Assembly: GCA_016783145.1 (NCBI GenBank)
Contig: JADHXD010000029.1
Span: 1-40,817, forward strand
Direction: 5' to 3'
Origin: Anaerolineae bacterium
GTDB lineage: Bacteria > Chloroflexota > Anaerolineae > JAFGEY01
Length of the DNA: 40,817 nucleotides
The notes under the pieces are model-generated. The model was not told where the DNA came from. It ran no database searches and saw nothing but the letters and a program-made list of their open reading frames with translations. A program made the translations under genes and the position numbers. Shown in pieces: positions 9,013 through 16,977 of the stretch. Every line of letters starts with the position of its first letter. The first letter of the stretch is position 1.

Positions 9013-10848
9013 ATGAGCAAATATCCAGAACCAGACCTGCTAGACCGCTTGCTGCCCTCCGTGGGCAAGCCAGCTCGCTATACCGGCAACGAGTGGAACG
9101 CCATCCACAAGTCGTGGGAGGAGGCCTCCTTGCGCCTGGTGCTGGCATACCCTGATACGTACGAAGTGGGCATGTCCAATATCGGGCTCCAGATCCTGTA
9201 CGCCATCGTCAACCGCCATTCGGACGCACTCTGCGAGCGCGTGTTCGCTCCCTGGCCCGACATGGAAGCCGCGATGCGCGCTCAAGGCATCCCGCTGTAC
9301 GCCCTGGAGAGCCGCCGTCCCCTGTCCGAGTACGACCTCATCGGGTTCACCCTGCCTTACGAGTTGAACTTTACCAACGTTCTGAACATGCTCGACCTGG
9401 GCGGGCTGCCCGTCCGTGCATCTGAGCGCGGCGAAGGCATGCCCCTGGTCATTGCCGGCGGCAGCGGCGCCTATCACCCAGAGCCGATGGCCGATTTTAT
9501 CGACGCCTTTGTCATCGGCGAAGGGGAGGAGGTCATCCTGGAGGTTATCGACCGCCTCAGCCGGGCACGAGCAGGTGGGTCGAGCAAAGAAGATGTCTTG
9601 CGGCATCTTGCCCGCGTGCCGGGCATTTACGTCCCTCGGTTCTACAGGGTCACCTACTCGGACAGTGGTCTTCTGGAGAGCTTTACGCCTACTCTCCCCG
9701 AGGCGCGGCTGCCGGTGGTCAAGCGCGTGGTCGATCCACTGCCGCTCGCCCCCGCGCGCCTCATCGTGCCCTACGTACAGGCTGTCCACGATCGGGGAGC
9801 GATCGAGATCATGCGCGGCTGCACGCAGGGCTGCCGCTTCTGCCAGGCGGGCATGATCTACCGTCCCCTGCGAGAACGGTGCAAAGAGCAGGTCGTCCAG
9901 GCCGTTGGCGAGATCGCCCGTCACACAGGATACTCGGAGGTCGGACTGGTATCCCTCAGTTCCGCAGATCACTCGAATATCCAAGAGATCGTGCGCGAGA
10001 TCTTGAGCACAGACCAGCGACCGCCCCTTTCGGTGACCCTACCCTCACTGCGCACCGACGCCTTTTCAGTAGAGCTGGCACAGCTTTTCCACGGCGTGCG
10101 CCGCTCCGGGTTGACGTTCGCACCCGAGGCCGGCAGCCAGCGCCTGCGCGACGTGATCAACAAGAAGGTCAGCGAGCAGGACCTGCTCCGCGTCGCAGAA
10201 GCTGCCTACGCCAACAAGTGGCAGCGGATCAAGCTCTACTTTATGATCGGCCTGCCCACCGAAACGGACGACGATGTCGCCGCGATCGTCGATCTGGTGC
10301 AAAAGGTCCTGCAGATCGGGTATGCGCACCATCGTCGCAAAGCGAACGTCAGCGTCACCGTTTCCACGTTGGTTCCCAAGCCGCACACGCCGTTCCAGTG
10401 GCAGCCATTGATCGACGCCGAGACACTGGCACGCCGGCAGCAGATCCTCAAAGATGGGCTGCGGGGACGGAACATCCGCCTGAGCTATCACCACGGACAC
10501 AGTACGCTGCTCGAGGCACTCATCTCTCGCGGTGACCGGCGATTGGGAGCAGTGATCGAGCGTGCCTGGCGGGCAGGAGCTCGGTTCGATGCCTGGGACG
10601 AGCAGCTCAAGTGGGATGCCTGGCTGGAGGCCTTTGAGGCCGAGGGGATCGATCCCCAAGTCGAGGTGCGGCGCGAGCGGGGTCCAGGCGAGCTGCTGCC
10701 CTGGGATCACGTGTCCTGCGGTGTGTCCAAAACCTACCTGTGGCAAGAGCTCGAGCGTGCCACACAGGAGCAGATCACGCGCGACTGCCGGGACGGGTGC
10801 ACAAACTGTGGGGCCGTCGAGACACTGGGCTGCCGAGGGGGGCGATGA
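9013..10848 (+). CDS. TIGR03960-type radical SAM protein
   Basis: A 611-residue protein. The N-terminal 210 residues (LRLVLAYPDTYEVGMSNIG, GFTLPYELNFTNVLNML, IAGGSGAYHPEPMADFIDAF) form the B12-binding-like fold found in many radical SAM families. The radical SAM core follows, with the 4Fe-4S cluster motif RGCTQGCRFCQAG (Cys 270, 274, 277). The C-terminus carries a second cysteine cluster, CRDGCTNCGAVETLGC. This matches the radical SAM family usually paired or fused with DUF2344, whose reaction is unknown as far as I know. The ATG at 9013 is chosen because family similarity begins there and a strong promoter lies just upstream; a longer open frame back to 8023 is antisense to the GH30-like gene. 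Its stop overlaps the next start as ATGA, so the two are probably translationally coupled. Confidence 0.93.
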   Translation: MSKYPEPDLLDRLLPSVGKPARYTGNEWNAIHKSWEEASLRLVLAYPDTYEVGMSNIGLQILYAIVNRHSDALCERVFAPWPDMEAAMRAQGIPLYALESRRPLSEYDLIGFTLPYELNFTNVLNMLDLGGLPVRASERGEGMPLVIAGGSGAYHPEPMADFIDAFVIGEGEEVILEVIDRLSRARAGGSSKEDVLRHLARVPGIYVPRFYRVTYSDSGLLESFTPTLPEARLPVVKRVVDPLPLAPARLIVPYVQAVHDRGAIEIMRGCTQGCRFCQAGMIYRPLRERCKEQVVQAVGEIARHTGYSEVGLVSLSSADHSNIQEIVREILSTDQRPPLSVTLPSLRTDAFSVELAQLFHGVRRSGLTFAPEAGSQRLRDVINKKVSEQDLLRVAEAAYANKWQRIKLYFMIGLPTETDDDVAAIVDLVQKVLQIGYAHHRRKANVSVTVSTLVPKPHTPFQWQPLIDAETLARRQQILKDGLRGRNIRLSYHHGHSTLLEALISRGDRRLGAVIERAWRAGARFDAWDEQLKWDAWLEAFEAEGIDPQVEVRRERGPGELLPWDHVSCGVSKTYLWQELERATQEQITRDCRDGCTNCGAVETLGCRGGR

Positions 10849-11501
10849 GCGAGCGCAGCCGTTGTCGGATCCAGATCACCTTTCGGGAGGAAGACCCGGT
10901 CAAGTATATCTCACACCTGGACCTGATCCGCGCCTGGGAGCGGATCTTGCGACGCGCCGGGATGCCGGTCGCGTACTCTCAGGGTTTCAATCCACATCCC
11001 CGGATCACGGTCGCCATGCCCCTGCCAGTCGGGTGCACTGGAGAGCGTGAGGTCATTGACGTGTTATTGGACGAGCCGCTGTCCACGGCGCAGGTGATCG
11101 TCTCTCTCGAGCCGGCCTTGCCGCCGGGAATCTCGGTCGTCGAGGCCAGGCACGTACCGCTCGCTGACCCACCGCTCCCCAGCCTGATCTGCGAAGCGCA
11201 CTATCAGCTCACTCTGACCGGCACTTCCAGGGCCGTAGTTGAACAGCGCGTCGCCGAGCTGATGGACCGTAAAGAGTGCCCGGTTGAATTTCGCCGCAAG
11301 ACCTATGATCTGCGCCCCTTGATCCGGTCGCTGACGGTCTGCGGCGCAGGGGACGGGGTAACGCTGGAGGCCGCGCTCCTGCGCGATCCACGAGGCCGCA
11401 TCGGCCGGCCCGATGTACTGTTGCAGGCGCTGGATCTGAGCGAGTACGCGCGGCGCCTGCATCGCACGCGGATCGTTTTTGCACCTCACGCACCCAAGTA
11501 G
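10845..11501 (+). CDS. DUF2344 protein, partner of the radical SAM gene
   Basis: A 218-residue protein of the TIGR03936/DUF2344 family. The signature is clear: RCRIQITFREEDPVKYISHLDL at the start, then AGMPVAYSQGFNPHPRITVAMPLPVG. In many genomes the domain is fused to the C-terminus of the preceding radical SAM protein or encoded immediately after it, so the two probably act as one enzyme system; its reaction is unknown. It is sometimes found beside RNase E/G and ribosomal protein L21 genes, but not here. The ATG overlaps the upstream stop (ATGA). Its 3' end overlaps the convergent ruvA by 16 bases, leaving no room for a separate terminator. Confidence 0.9.
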   Translation: MSERSRCRIQITFREEDPVKYISHLDLIRAWERILRRAGMPVAYSQGFNPHPRITVAMPLPVGCTGEREVIDVLLDEPLSTAQVIVSLEPALPPGISVVEARHVPLADPPLPSLICEAHYQLTLTGTSRAVVEQRVAELMDRKECPVEFRRKTYDLRPLIRSLTVCGAGDGVTLEAALLRDPRGRIGRPDVLLQALDLSEYARRLHRTRIVFAPHAPK

Positions 11502-12067
11502 GCCAAGGCGGCGCGCAGACGTTCCTCGACCCCTTGCACATCGGCCGGCACGTGCTGCAAAGCTGACTGTGCCTCGACCACGCTGTAGCCCAGCGTGGTC
11601 AGGGCAGCAATGACTTCTGTATCTTGCTCCAGCATCTCGGACGGGGCAGATGACATGCCGGCTACGGCCTCTACCTTATCCTTTAGCTCCAGAATCATCT
11701 TCTTGGCGGTCTTGGTCCCGATCCCCGGCACGCTTGACAGGACAGGAACCTGCTCGGTAGCGATGGCATTTCGTATCTCGTCGACAGACAGCGACGAGAG
11801 CAGCGACAGTCCCACCCGCGGGCCGATCCCGGAAACGCCCAGCAGCAGCTCGAACAGGTGCAATTCATCCTCGGCGGCACACCCATAGAGCGCCAACTCG
11901 TCCTCGCGGACATGCAGGTGGGTATGCAGGGTCACCGTGCTCCCCACCGGCCCACAGTGGGTCTTGAACGTGTCCGGTACGTATACACGGAGGCCAAGAC
12001 CGCCTACCTGCACGACAACGGCCTTGTCTCCGATCGCGCTGAGACGTCCCTCGATGCGGGCGATCAT
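11486..12067 (-). CDS. ruvA: Holliday junction branch migration protein RuvA
   Basis: A 193-residue RuvA, near the family's usual length. It binds the Holliday junction and loads the RuvB motor for branch migration. Visible features: the N-terminal OB-fold domain I (MIARIEGRLSAIGDKAVVVQ, VGGLGLRVYVP, THLHVREDELALYG), two helix-hairpin-helix motifs in domain II (LLGVSGIGPRVGLSLLSSL and LSSVPGIGTKTAKKMILELK), and the C-terminal RuvB-binding domain III (IAALTTLGYSVVEAQSALQ) after a short linker. It follows ruvC by 23 bases in the ftsK operon. ruvB is not in this window. Confidence 0.97.
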   Translation of the reverse strand: MIARIEGRLSAIGDKAVVVQVGGLGLRVYVPDTFKTHCGPVGSTVTLHTHLHVREDELALYGCAAEDELHLFELLLGVSGIGPRVGLSLLSSLSVDEIRNAIATEQVPVLSSVPGIGTKTAKKMILELKDKVEAVAGMSSAPSEMLEQDTEVIAALTTLGYSVVEAQSALQHVPADVQGVEERLRAALAYLGA

Positions 12068-12090
12068 TCCTCATTCCATCCTTGCCACCG

Positions 12091-12594
12091 CTAGGGCGAT
12101 TGTGCGCTCACCAGGCTATTCAGCCGCACGTTGTACAGGTGACAGATGGCTACAGCCACGCCATCGGCGGCATCGTCCGGCTGGGGAACTTGGGCCAGGT
12201 TGAGCAGCAGGCGCACCATCTCTTGCACTTGAGACTTGGGCGCTTTGCCATATCCAGTGATGGCCTGCTTGATGACCATAGGCTTGTATTCGTACAGGGG
12301 CACGCCCGAACGGGCGATCCCCAGGATGGCGACCCCACGAGCTTGACCCACAGCCAGCGCTGTGGTCACGTTCTTGCAAAAGAACAATTCTTCGATGGCG
12401 ACCACCTCGGGCCGGTATCGAAGCAGAAGCGTCTCCAGCTCGCGATCGATCGCCAGCAAGCGATCGGGCATAGGCTGTCCGGCGTAGGTGGTGATCGCCC
12501 CGTACTCAACCAGCGCCAGGTCGCCATTGGACGATTCTCTCACCAGCCCGTAGCCTGTGATCGCCAGTCCTGGATCCAGACCCAGAACAAGCAT
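12091..12594 (-). CDS. ruvC: Holliday junction resolvase RuvC
   Basis: A 167-residue endonuclease that cuts Holliday junctions symmetrically. The four acidic catalytic positions of the RNase H-like fold are visible: Asp7 in MLVLGLDPGLAITGYG, Glu68/69 in VAIEELFF, and Asp140/141 with Asp144 in QPDDAADGVAVAICH. The length is normal. The ATG lies just after the yebC stop, and its ribosome site GAGGAAG is inside the yebC 3' end, so translation is probably coupled. The yebC-ruvC-ruvA order is widely conserved. Confidence 0.97.
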   Translation of the reverse strand: MLVLGLDPGLAITGYGLVRESSNGDLALVEYGAITTYAGQPMPDRLLAIDRELETLLLRYRPEVVAIEELFFCKNVTTALAVGQARGVAILGIARSGVPLYEYKPMVIKQAITGYGKAPKSQVQEMVRLLLNLAQVPQPDDAADGVAVAICHLYNVRLNSLVSAQSP

Positions 12595-12596
12595 GC

Positions 12597-13352
12597 CTAG
12601 TCTTCCTCCGCATAGAGCTCAAACAGCTCATCGGTGATGTCGAGGTTGGTGTAGACCTTTTCCACGTCATCCAGCTCTTCCAGGGCGTCCACCAGGCTCA
12701 TCACCTTGATCCCCTTTTCGGGTTCGAGGACCATGGTCGTCTTGGGGATCATCGACAGCTCGGCGACATCCATCTCGATGGATGCACCGGAAAGCGCCTC
12801 CTGGACGTTCTGAAAAACCTGTACCTCAGACAGAACCTCGATGATGTCTTCGCCGATCACCACATCCTCTGCTCCGGCTTCCACTGCCAGCTCGAACAGC
12901 TCGTCTGGGTCGTGGCCGTTCAAGGGAATGGTGATGTAGCCTCTCTGCTCAAACATCCAGGCCACGCAGCCAGTTTCGCCCAGGCTGCCACCGTGACGAT
13001 TGAAAGCGCGGCGGATATCCGCGACCGCCCGATTGCGGTTATCGGTGACCGCCTGGACGATCAGTGCTGTGCCTCCTGGTCCATACCCCTCATACATGAC
13101 CTGCTCCAGGCTCTCGCCCTTTTCTAAACCTGCGCCACGGCGAACGGAGCGCTCGATGTTATCCTTGGGCATATTAGCCTGCTTGGCCTTCTCCACCACC
13201 AGGCGCAGCCGAAAGTTCGTATCGGGATCGGGGCCACCCTCTCGGGCAGCGATCATGATCTCACGCCCCATTCTGGTGAACAACTTGCCCCGCTTGGCGT
13301 CTTCCGCACCCTTTTTCCGCTTTATCGTCGACCATTTGGAATGTCCAGACAT
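12597..13352 (-). CDS. YebC/PmpR family (TACO1-like) protein
   Basis: A 251-residue YebC-family protein with the diagnostic N-terminus GHSKWSTIKRKKGAEDAKRG followed by FTRMGREIMIAAREGG and ANMPKDNIERSVRRG. Members have been described as DNA-binding regulators and, more recently, as ribosome-associated factors that help translate proline-rich stretches, like mitochondrial TACO1. A very acidic C-terminus (LDALEELDDVEKVYTNLDI) is usual. The start has GAGGAGG about eight bases upstream. It is located directly before ruvC, as in many bacteria. Confidence 0.96.
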   Translation of the reverse strand: MSGHSKWSTIKRKKGAEDAKRGKLFTRMGREIMIAAREGGPDPDTNFRLRLVVEKAKQANMPKDNIERSVRRGAGLEKGESLEQVMYEGYGPGGTALIVQAVTDNRNRAVADIRRAFNRHGGSLGETGCVAWMFEQRGYITIPLNGHDPDELFELAVEAGAEDVVIGEDIIEVLSEVQVFQNVQEALSGASIEMDVAELSMIPKTTMVLEPEKGIKVMSLVDALEELDDVEKVYTNLDITDELFELYAEED

Positions 13353-13382
13353 TTCTTTGTCCTCCTCGTTCTCCAGGTTGTT

Positions 13383-14168
13383 TCACGCATCCACAGAGTG
13401 GCGCTCCAAGAGCATCCGGATCTGCCTGACCGTGGAAACAGATTGTCCCTGCCAGTGATTGTTGGCGAATATGAACAGATTCTCAGCATGTTCGTTCATC
13501 TCGACGAGATGGGGAATCCACTCCTCGAGTTCATCTTTACGATACGAGTAATCGTAGCGCTCCCAGGCGTGGTCATGCTGCCACCACTTTTCTTTGTTGC
13601 GTCCATGAAAGCGCACGTACGACGTGGCCGCAGTCACGAACGCGGTCTTGGGTAGCAGCCCTGGCAGCTTGGGCATATCGACATTGCAGAACCCAACCTT
13701 CCACTCGCGCAACCGATTCAGCGTGCGCTGCGTGAGCCAATCGTTGTTCCGAAACTCCACGACCAAGGGCAGATCGGCCAGCAGCTTGACACAGTGCTGG
13801 AGATAGTACACGTTCTCCTTGACGTTGCGGAAAGAGTAGGGAAACTGAAGCAGCACCGCACCCAGTTTTCCCCTTCGCTGCAGCACGCCCAACACCGCCC
13901 GCAACTGCACAAACGGAGCGGGATCTCCTCTTCGGTTGTGTGTGATGTCCTGGTGCGCCTTGACCGTAAAACAAAAGCCATCCGGCGTCTGCGCATCCAG
14001 CTTTTGCATCTGGTCCGTGGTAGGAATCCGATAGTACGTGAAATTCAGCTCCACGGCATGAAACTCGGTCGAGTAGTACGCAAGCCATTCTTGACGAGGC
14101 AGATCGCCGGGATAGACGACCCCTTTCCAGTCGTCGTAGCTGTAACCGCTGGTGCCCAGGTAGATCAC
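13383..14168 (-). CDS. DUF72 (YecE-like) protein
   Basis: A 261-residue DUF72 protein with a TIM-barrel fold. The hallmark start IYLGTSGYSYDDWKGVVYPG and the strands AVELNFTYYRIP, GFCFTVKAHQDITH, VLLQFPYSF, PLVVEFRNNDW and TSYVRFHGRN are all visible. The family is nearly universal but has no established biochemical function; weak suggestions link it to nucleic-acid repair because of its neighbours. The start is a GTG at 14168 with AGGA just upstream, five bases after the ftsK stop, so it is in the ftsK operon. Its place between ftsK and yebC-ruvCA fits a DNA-related role, but this is inference. Confidence 0.93.
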   Translation of the reverse strand: MIYLGTSGYSYDDWKGVVYPGDLPRQEWLAYYSTEFHAVELNFTYYRIPTTDQMQKLDAQTPDGFCFTVKAHQDITHNRRGDPAPFVQLRAVLGVLQRRGKLGAVLLQFPYSFRNVKENVYYLQHCVKLLADLPLVVEFRNNDWLTQRTLNRLREWKVGFCNVDMPKLPGLLPKTAFVTAATSYVRFHGRNKEKWWQHDHAWERYDYSYRKDELEEWIPHLVEMNEHAENLFIFANNHWQGQSVSTVRQIRMLLERHSVDA

Positions 14169-14173
14169 GTTTC

Positions 14174-16375
14174 CTACCCCTCGCTGAGCGGTACCTCAGC
14201 CTCGTACTGCTGACCCCGATCCAGGACCAAACGCGACCGGCCTCCGGCCTCGGCCGGACCGACGACCCCGCGTTCTTCCAGTTCATCGATCAGTCGCGCG
14301 GCGCGGGGGTAGCCGATATGCATACGGCGCTGCAGCATCGACGCTGACGCGGCCCCCTGCTGGCGAACGATCTCGATAGCCTTTTCCAGCAGATCGTCCC
14401 CAGCCGGCTCATCCTGCTCTCGAATAAGCCCATCCCAGAGAGACGGTTCCTCCCCCCACTCTTCAGCCGTCGCCCACTCTTGCCAGAACCTGATGACGCG
14501 CTCGGTCTCTTCATCGGAGACAAAGCAACCCTGAACGCGCACGAGTTTGCTCGCGTCGGGGGACATATAGAGCATATCCCCCTTGCCCAGCAGCGTCTCC
14601 GCTCCCACTGCATCCAGGACAACCCGGGAGTCCGTCCCACTGCTTACCGCAAACCCGATGCGCGCGGGAAAGTTGGCCTTGATCAGCCCGGTGACCACGT
14701 CCACGCTGGGCCGCTGGGTGGCAACAATCAGATGTATGCCGGTGGCCCGGGCCATTTGCGCCAGCCGGCAGATGTTGTTCTCTACCTCATCGGGGGAGAA
14801 CAACATCAGGTCCGCCAGTTCATCGATCATGACGACGATTCGAGGCAGATACTGCGTGCTGCCCACCCTCCAATGGCAGTTATAGTCTTCCAGATGGCGA
14901 GCGCCAAGCTCGGCGAACTTTTTGTAGCGCTCCTGCATCTCGTGCACCAACCACTTCAGGACGCCCACCACGCGCTCCGCCTCAGACTCGACGCGCCCAT
15001 ATAGGTGTGGAAGCCCGTTGTAGCAAGCCATCTCCACGCGCTTGGGATCGATCATCACTATCCGCAACGTGAGCGGCGAGTTCTGAAAGAGCAGACAGAC
15101 GGCAATGGCACCGATGCACACCGATTTACCCGACCCGGTCGCCCCAGCGATCAGCAGGTGGGGCATTTTGGCCAAGTCAGCGACGATCGGCGTGCCCGCC
15201 ACACCTTCTCCTAGGACCAGCGCCAGGTTTGACTTGCGCCGCCGGAACCTGGTGGACGACATGCCCTTGCGCAAAGACACGATCGATAGCTGAGGATTGG
15301 GCACCTCGATCCCTACAATGGACCGCCCGGGCACGGGAGCCTCGATCCGGATCGGGGAGGCAGCCAGGGCCAGGGCCAGGTCGTTGTGCAGCGAGGCGAT
15401 CTTGGCAACGCGGATCTTGCGCTCCGTCTCTTCGCCATCGTGTCCTCGCCGGATGACATATCCCGGTTCGACGCCGAACTGGGTGACCCGCGGCCCCCAG
15501 TTGCACTCGATGACCTTGGCTGGAACATCAAAGTGCGCCAGGGTAGTCTCAATGAGGCGCGCAGTCTCCTGAGTGCGCTGCTGGTCCAACAAGGCCTCTT
15601 CGGGCTCCACAAGCAGGTCCAGCGGGGGCAGGGCGATCTTGTACCTGCGGGCCCGCACCGGCCTGGAGACCACGGTCGGCGGGATGGGTGCAGCCTCCTC
15701 AGCCGGCGGAGGCGGGGACGCCTGAGGCTCCACACGCGCGCTCTGTTCACCCTGCGGCGACAAGGAGCCAAGGCGAACCATCAGCTTGCCCAGCCTCTCC
15801 CACCCCTCCTGGCCCCAGTCCTCGATCCTCTCGAGCCAATCCTGGATAGAACGACCGGAAGCCACGACCAGGCCCCACAGCAAGACCGCTCCTATGATGA
15901 CGACGGTTGGCCCAGGGCCGAGAAGCTCGTTCACGGCACTGCTGAACACCGCACCCACGTAGCCGCACCCGGTTCCATTCCGGACGGCCTGCCAGGGCTC
16001 GTTGCCGGCCACAAACAGGTGTATCAGGCCAGAGGCCGCAAGGAACACGATCTCTGCGCCGGCGACAATGTGCCAGCGCACCGACTTATGATCGGGCATT
16101 TTCCCGATGGTCAACAGAACGCCCAGCCCAGCGACGACCAACACGACGAGGTAGCTTCCCCAGCCGAACAAGCTGAGGATCAGGCCGCTCAGCCAGTCCA
16201 CAAAGACCCCGCTGGTGTCCTGCAGCAAGCCCACAAAGGTGACGATGGCCAGGGAGACCAACAACACGCCGACGATCCCGCGCTGGACTAGGATCCTGAA
16301 CCAAGCGCCCAGATCGGGCAGGGGGCGATCCGTTTTCTTTCGACGCTCTCCTTTGGCCGCTTCCTTCCCCGTCAT
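14174..16375 (-). CDS. ftsK: DNA translocase FtsK/SpoIIIE
   Basis: A 733-residue septal DNA pump that clears chromosomal DNA from the division plane and activates dimer resolution. The N-terminal 175 residues hold about four membrane segments (near 32-52, 62-90, 103-123, 153-173). A short proline-rich linker (215-235) follows. The alpha/beta motor contains Walker A GATGSGKS (411-418), the strand RIVVMIDELADLM (Walker B) and ARATGIHLIVATQRPSVDVV. The last 70 residues form the winged-helix gamma domain (LEKAIEIVRQQGAASASMLQRRMHIGYPRAARLIDELEERGVV) that reads orienting sequences. The ATG at 16375 has AAGG upstream; an adjacent TTG could add one residue. A strong promoter lies 82 bases upstream, so this is the first gene of the operon with DUF72, yebC, ruvC and ruvA. 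Confidence 0.97.
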   Translation of the reverse strand: MTGKEAAKGERRKKTDRPLPDLGAWFRILVQRGIVGVLLVSLAIVTFVGLLQDTSGVFVDWLSGLILSLFGWGSYLVVLVVAGLGVLLTIGKMPDHKSVRWHIVAGAEIVFLAASGLIHLFVAGNEPWQAVRNGTGCGYVGAVFSSAVNELLGPGPTVVIIGAVLLWGLVVASGRSIQDWLERIEDWGQEGWERLGKLMVRLGSLSPQGEQSARVEPQASPPPPAEEAAPIPPTVVSRPVRARRYKIALPPLDLLVEPEEALLDQQRTQETARLIETTLAHFDVPAKVIECNWGPRVTQFGVEPGYVIRRGHDGEETERKIRVAKIASLHNDLALALAASPIRIEAPVPGRSIVGIEVPNPQLSIVSLRKGMSSTRFRRRKSNLALVLGEGVAGTPIVADLAKMPHLLIAGATGSGKSVCIGAIAVCLLFQNSPLTLRIVMIDPKRVEMACYNGLPHLYGRVESEAERVVGVLKWLVHEMQERYKKFAELGARHLEDYNCHWRVGSTQYLPRIVVMIDELADLMLFSPDEVENNICRLAQMARATGIHLIVATQRPSVDVVTGLIKANFPARIGFAVSSGTDSRVVLDAVGAETLLGKGDMLYMSPDASKLVRVQGCFVSDEETERVIRFWQEWATAEEWGEEPSLWDGLIREQDEPAGDDLLEKAIEIVRQQGAASASMLQRRMHIGYPRAARLIDELEERGVVGPAEAGGRSRLVLDRGQQYEAEVPLSEG

Positions 16376-16394
16376 CAAACCTTCTGCTCTATGC

Positions 16395-16412
16395 TACCTG
16401 CTTTTGCAGGTA
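16395..16412. other. Small hairpin in the ftsK leader
   Basis: TACCTGC and GCAGGTA (7-bp perfect stem) surround a four-base loop in the untranslated leader between the ftsK promoter and its ATG. It is not followed by a T run in either direction, so it is not a typical terminator. It may only stabilise the transcript. Confidence 0.35.
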
Positions 16413-16456
16413 CGAACCACAAACGTGGTCAGACATCCAGTCCGCCTAGGAACTCT

Positions 16457-16485
16457 ATTATACCTTAGAAATGGCGTCCTGTCTA
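16457..16485 (-). promoter_or_regulatory. Promoter of the ftsK-ruvA operon
   Basis: On the minus strand TAGACA (16480-16485) and a perfect TATAAT (16457-16462) are 17 bases apart, about 82 bases before the ftsK start. The -35 box overlaps the last bases of trmO. Confidence 0.75.
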
Positions 16486-16977
16486 GGAGTTTTCACGCTC
16501 GCGGGCCTGCGCGTCGTGTATGGCCCACAGGCGGATGATCCACTCCGGGCTTGTGGCCTGCGGGTGACAGTCACCACGCGTCAGGTATGGCTTGATGTCG
16601 AGCACAGGCGTGCCGTCGTACATGTCCAGGTTCTGAACCTGCAAGACGTTGCCCTGCCGCTCGATCAGAGGCACCACCGTCATCGAAATGGGATTGGGTC
16701 GCGTCGGGGTACGCGTGCCGAAGAAACCAACCAGCGGCATCTCTGGGTTTCCCTGCGCCCGTACCCGGACAGGGGCACCTCGCTCGCGCGACAAGTGAAG
16801 GTAGCAGAGGACTATGATGTGCGAGAACCCATCCAGTCCATCCAAAGCCTCTTGCCACCGGGGATCGATCTGCAGTCGAGAACATATCCCTTGCCACGTA
16901 GGGGGACGTTGACCGTATGGGTGGTCGTTACGCACAAAACCTATGGGCTGGAATTCGATCTTTTCACTGCTGCTCAT
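16483..16977 (-). CDS. trmO: tRNA m6t6A37 methyltransferase TrmO (TsaA/YaeB family)
   Basis: A 164-residue protein of the TsaA/VirR-like beta-barrel family. The E. coli member methylates the N6 of threonylcarbamoyladenosine-37 in certain tRNAs using S-adenosylmethionine. Family marks are visible: FQPIGFVRNDHP at the start, LDGFSHIIVLCYLHLSR, the signature FGTRTPTRPNPISMTVV, and VLDIKPYL near the end. The length is close to the shorter, single-domain members, which lack the C-terminal extension of E. coli TrmO. The start at 16977 forms a TGATG overlap with the upstream peptidase stop, which is why it is preferred to an ATG 12 bases earlier. Confidence 0.9.
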   Translation of the reverse strand: MSSSEKIEFQPIGFVRNDHPYGQRPPTWQGICSRLQIDPRWQEALDGLDGFSHIIVLCYLHLSRERGAPVRVRAQGNPEMPLVGFFGTRTPTRPNPISMTVVPLIERQGNVLQVQNLDMYDGTPVLDIKPYLTRGDCHPQATSPEWIIRLWAIHDAQARERENS

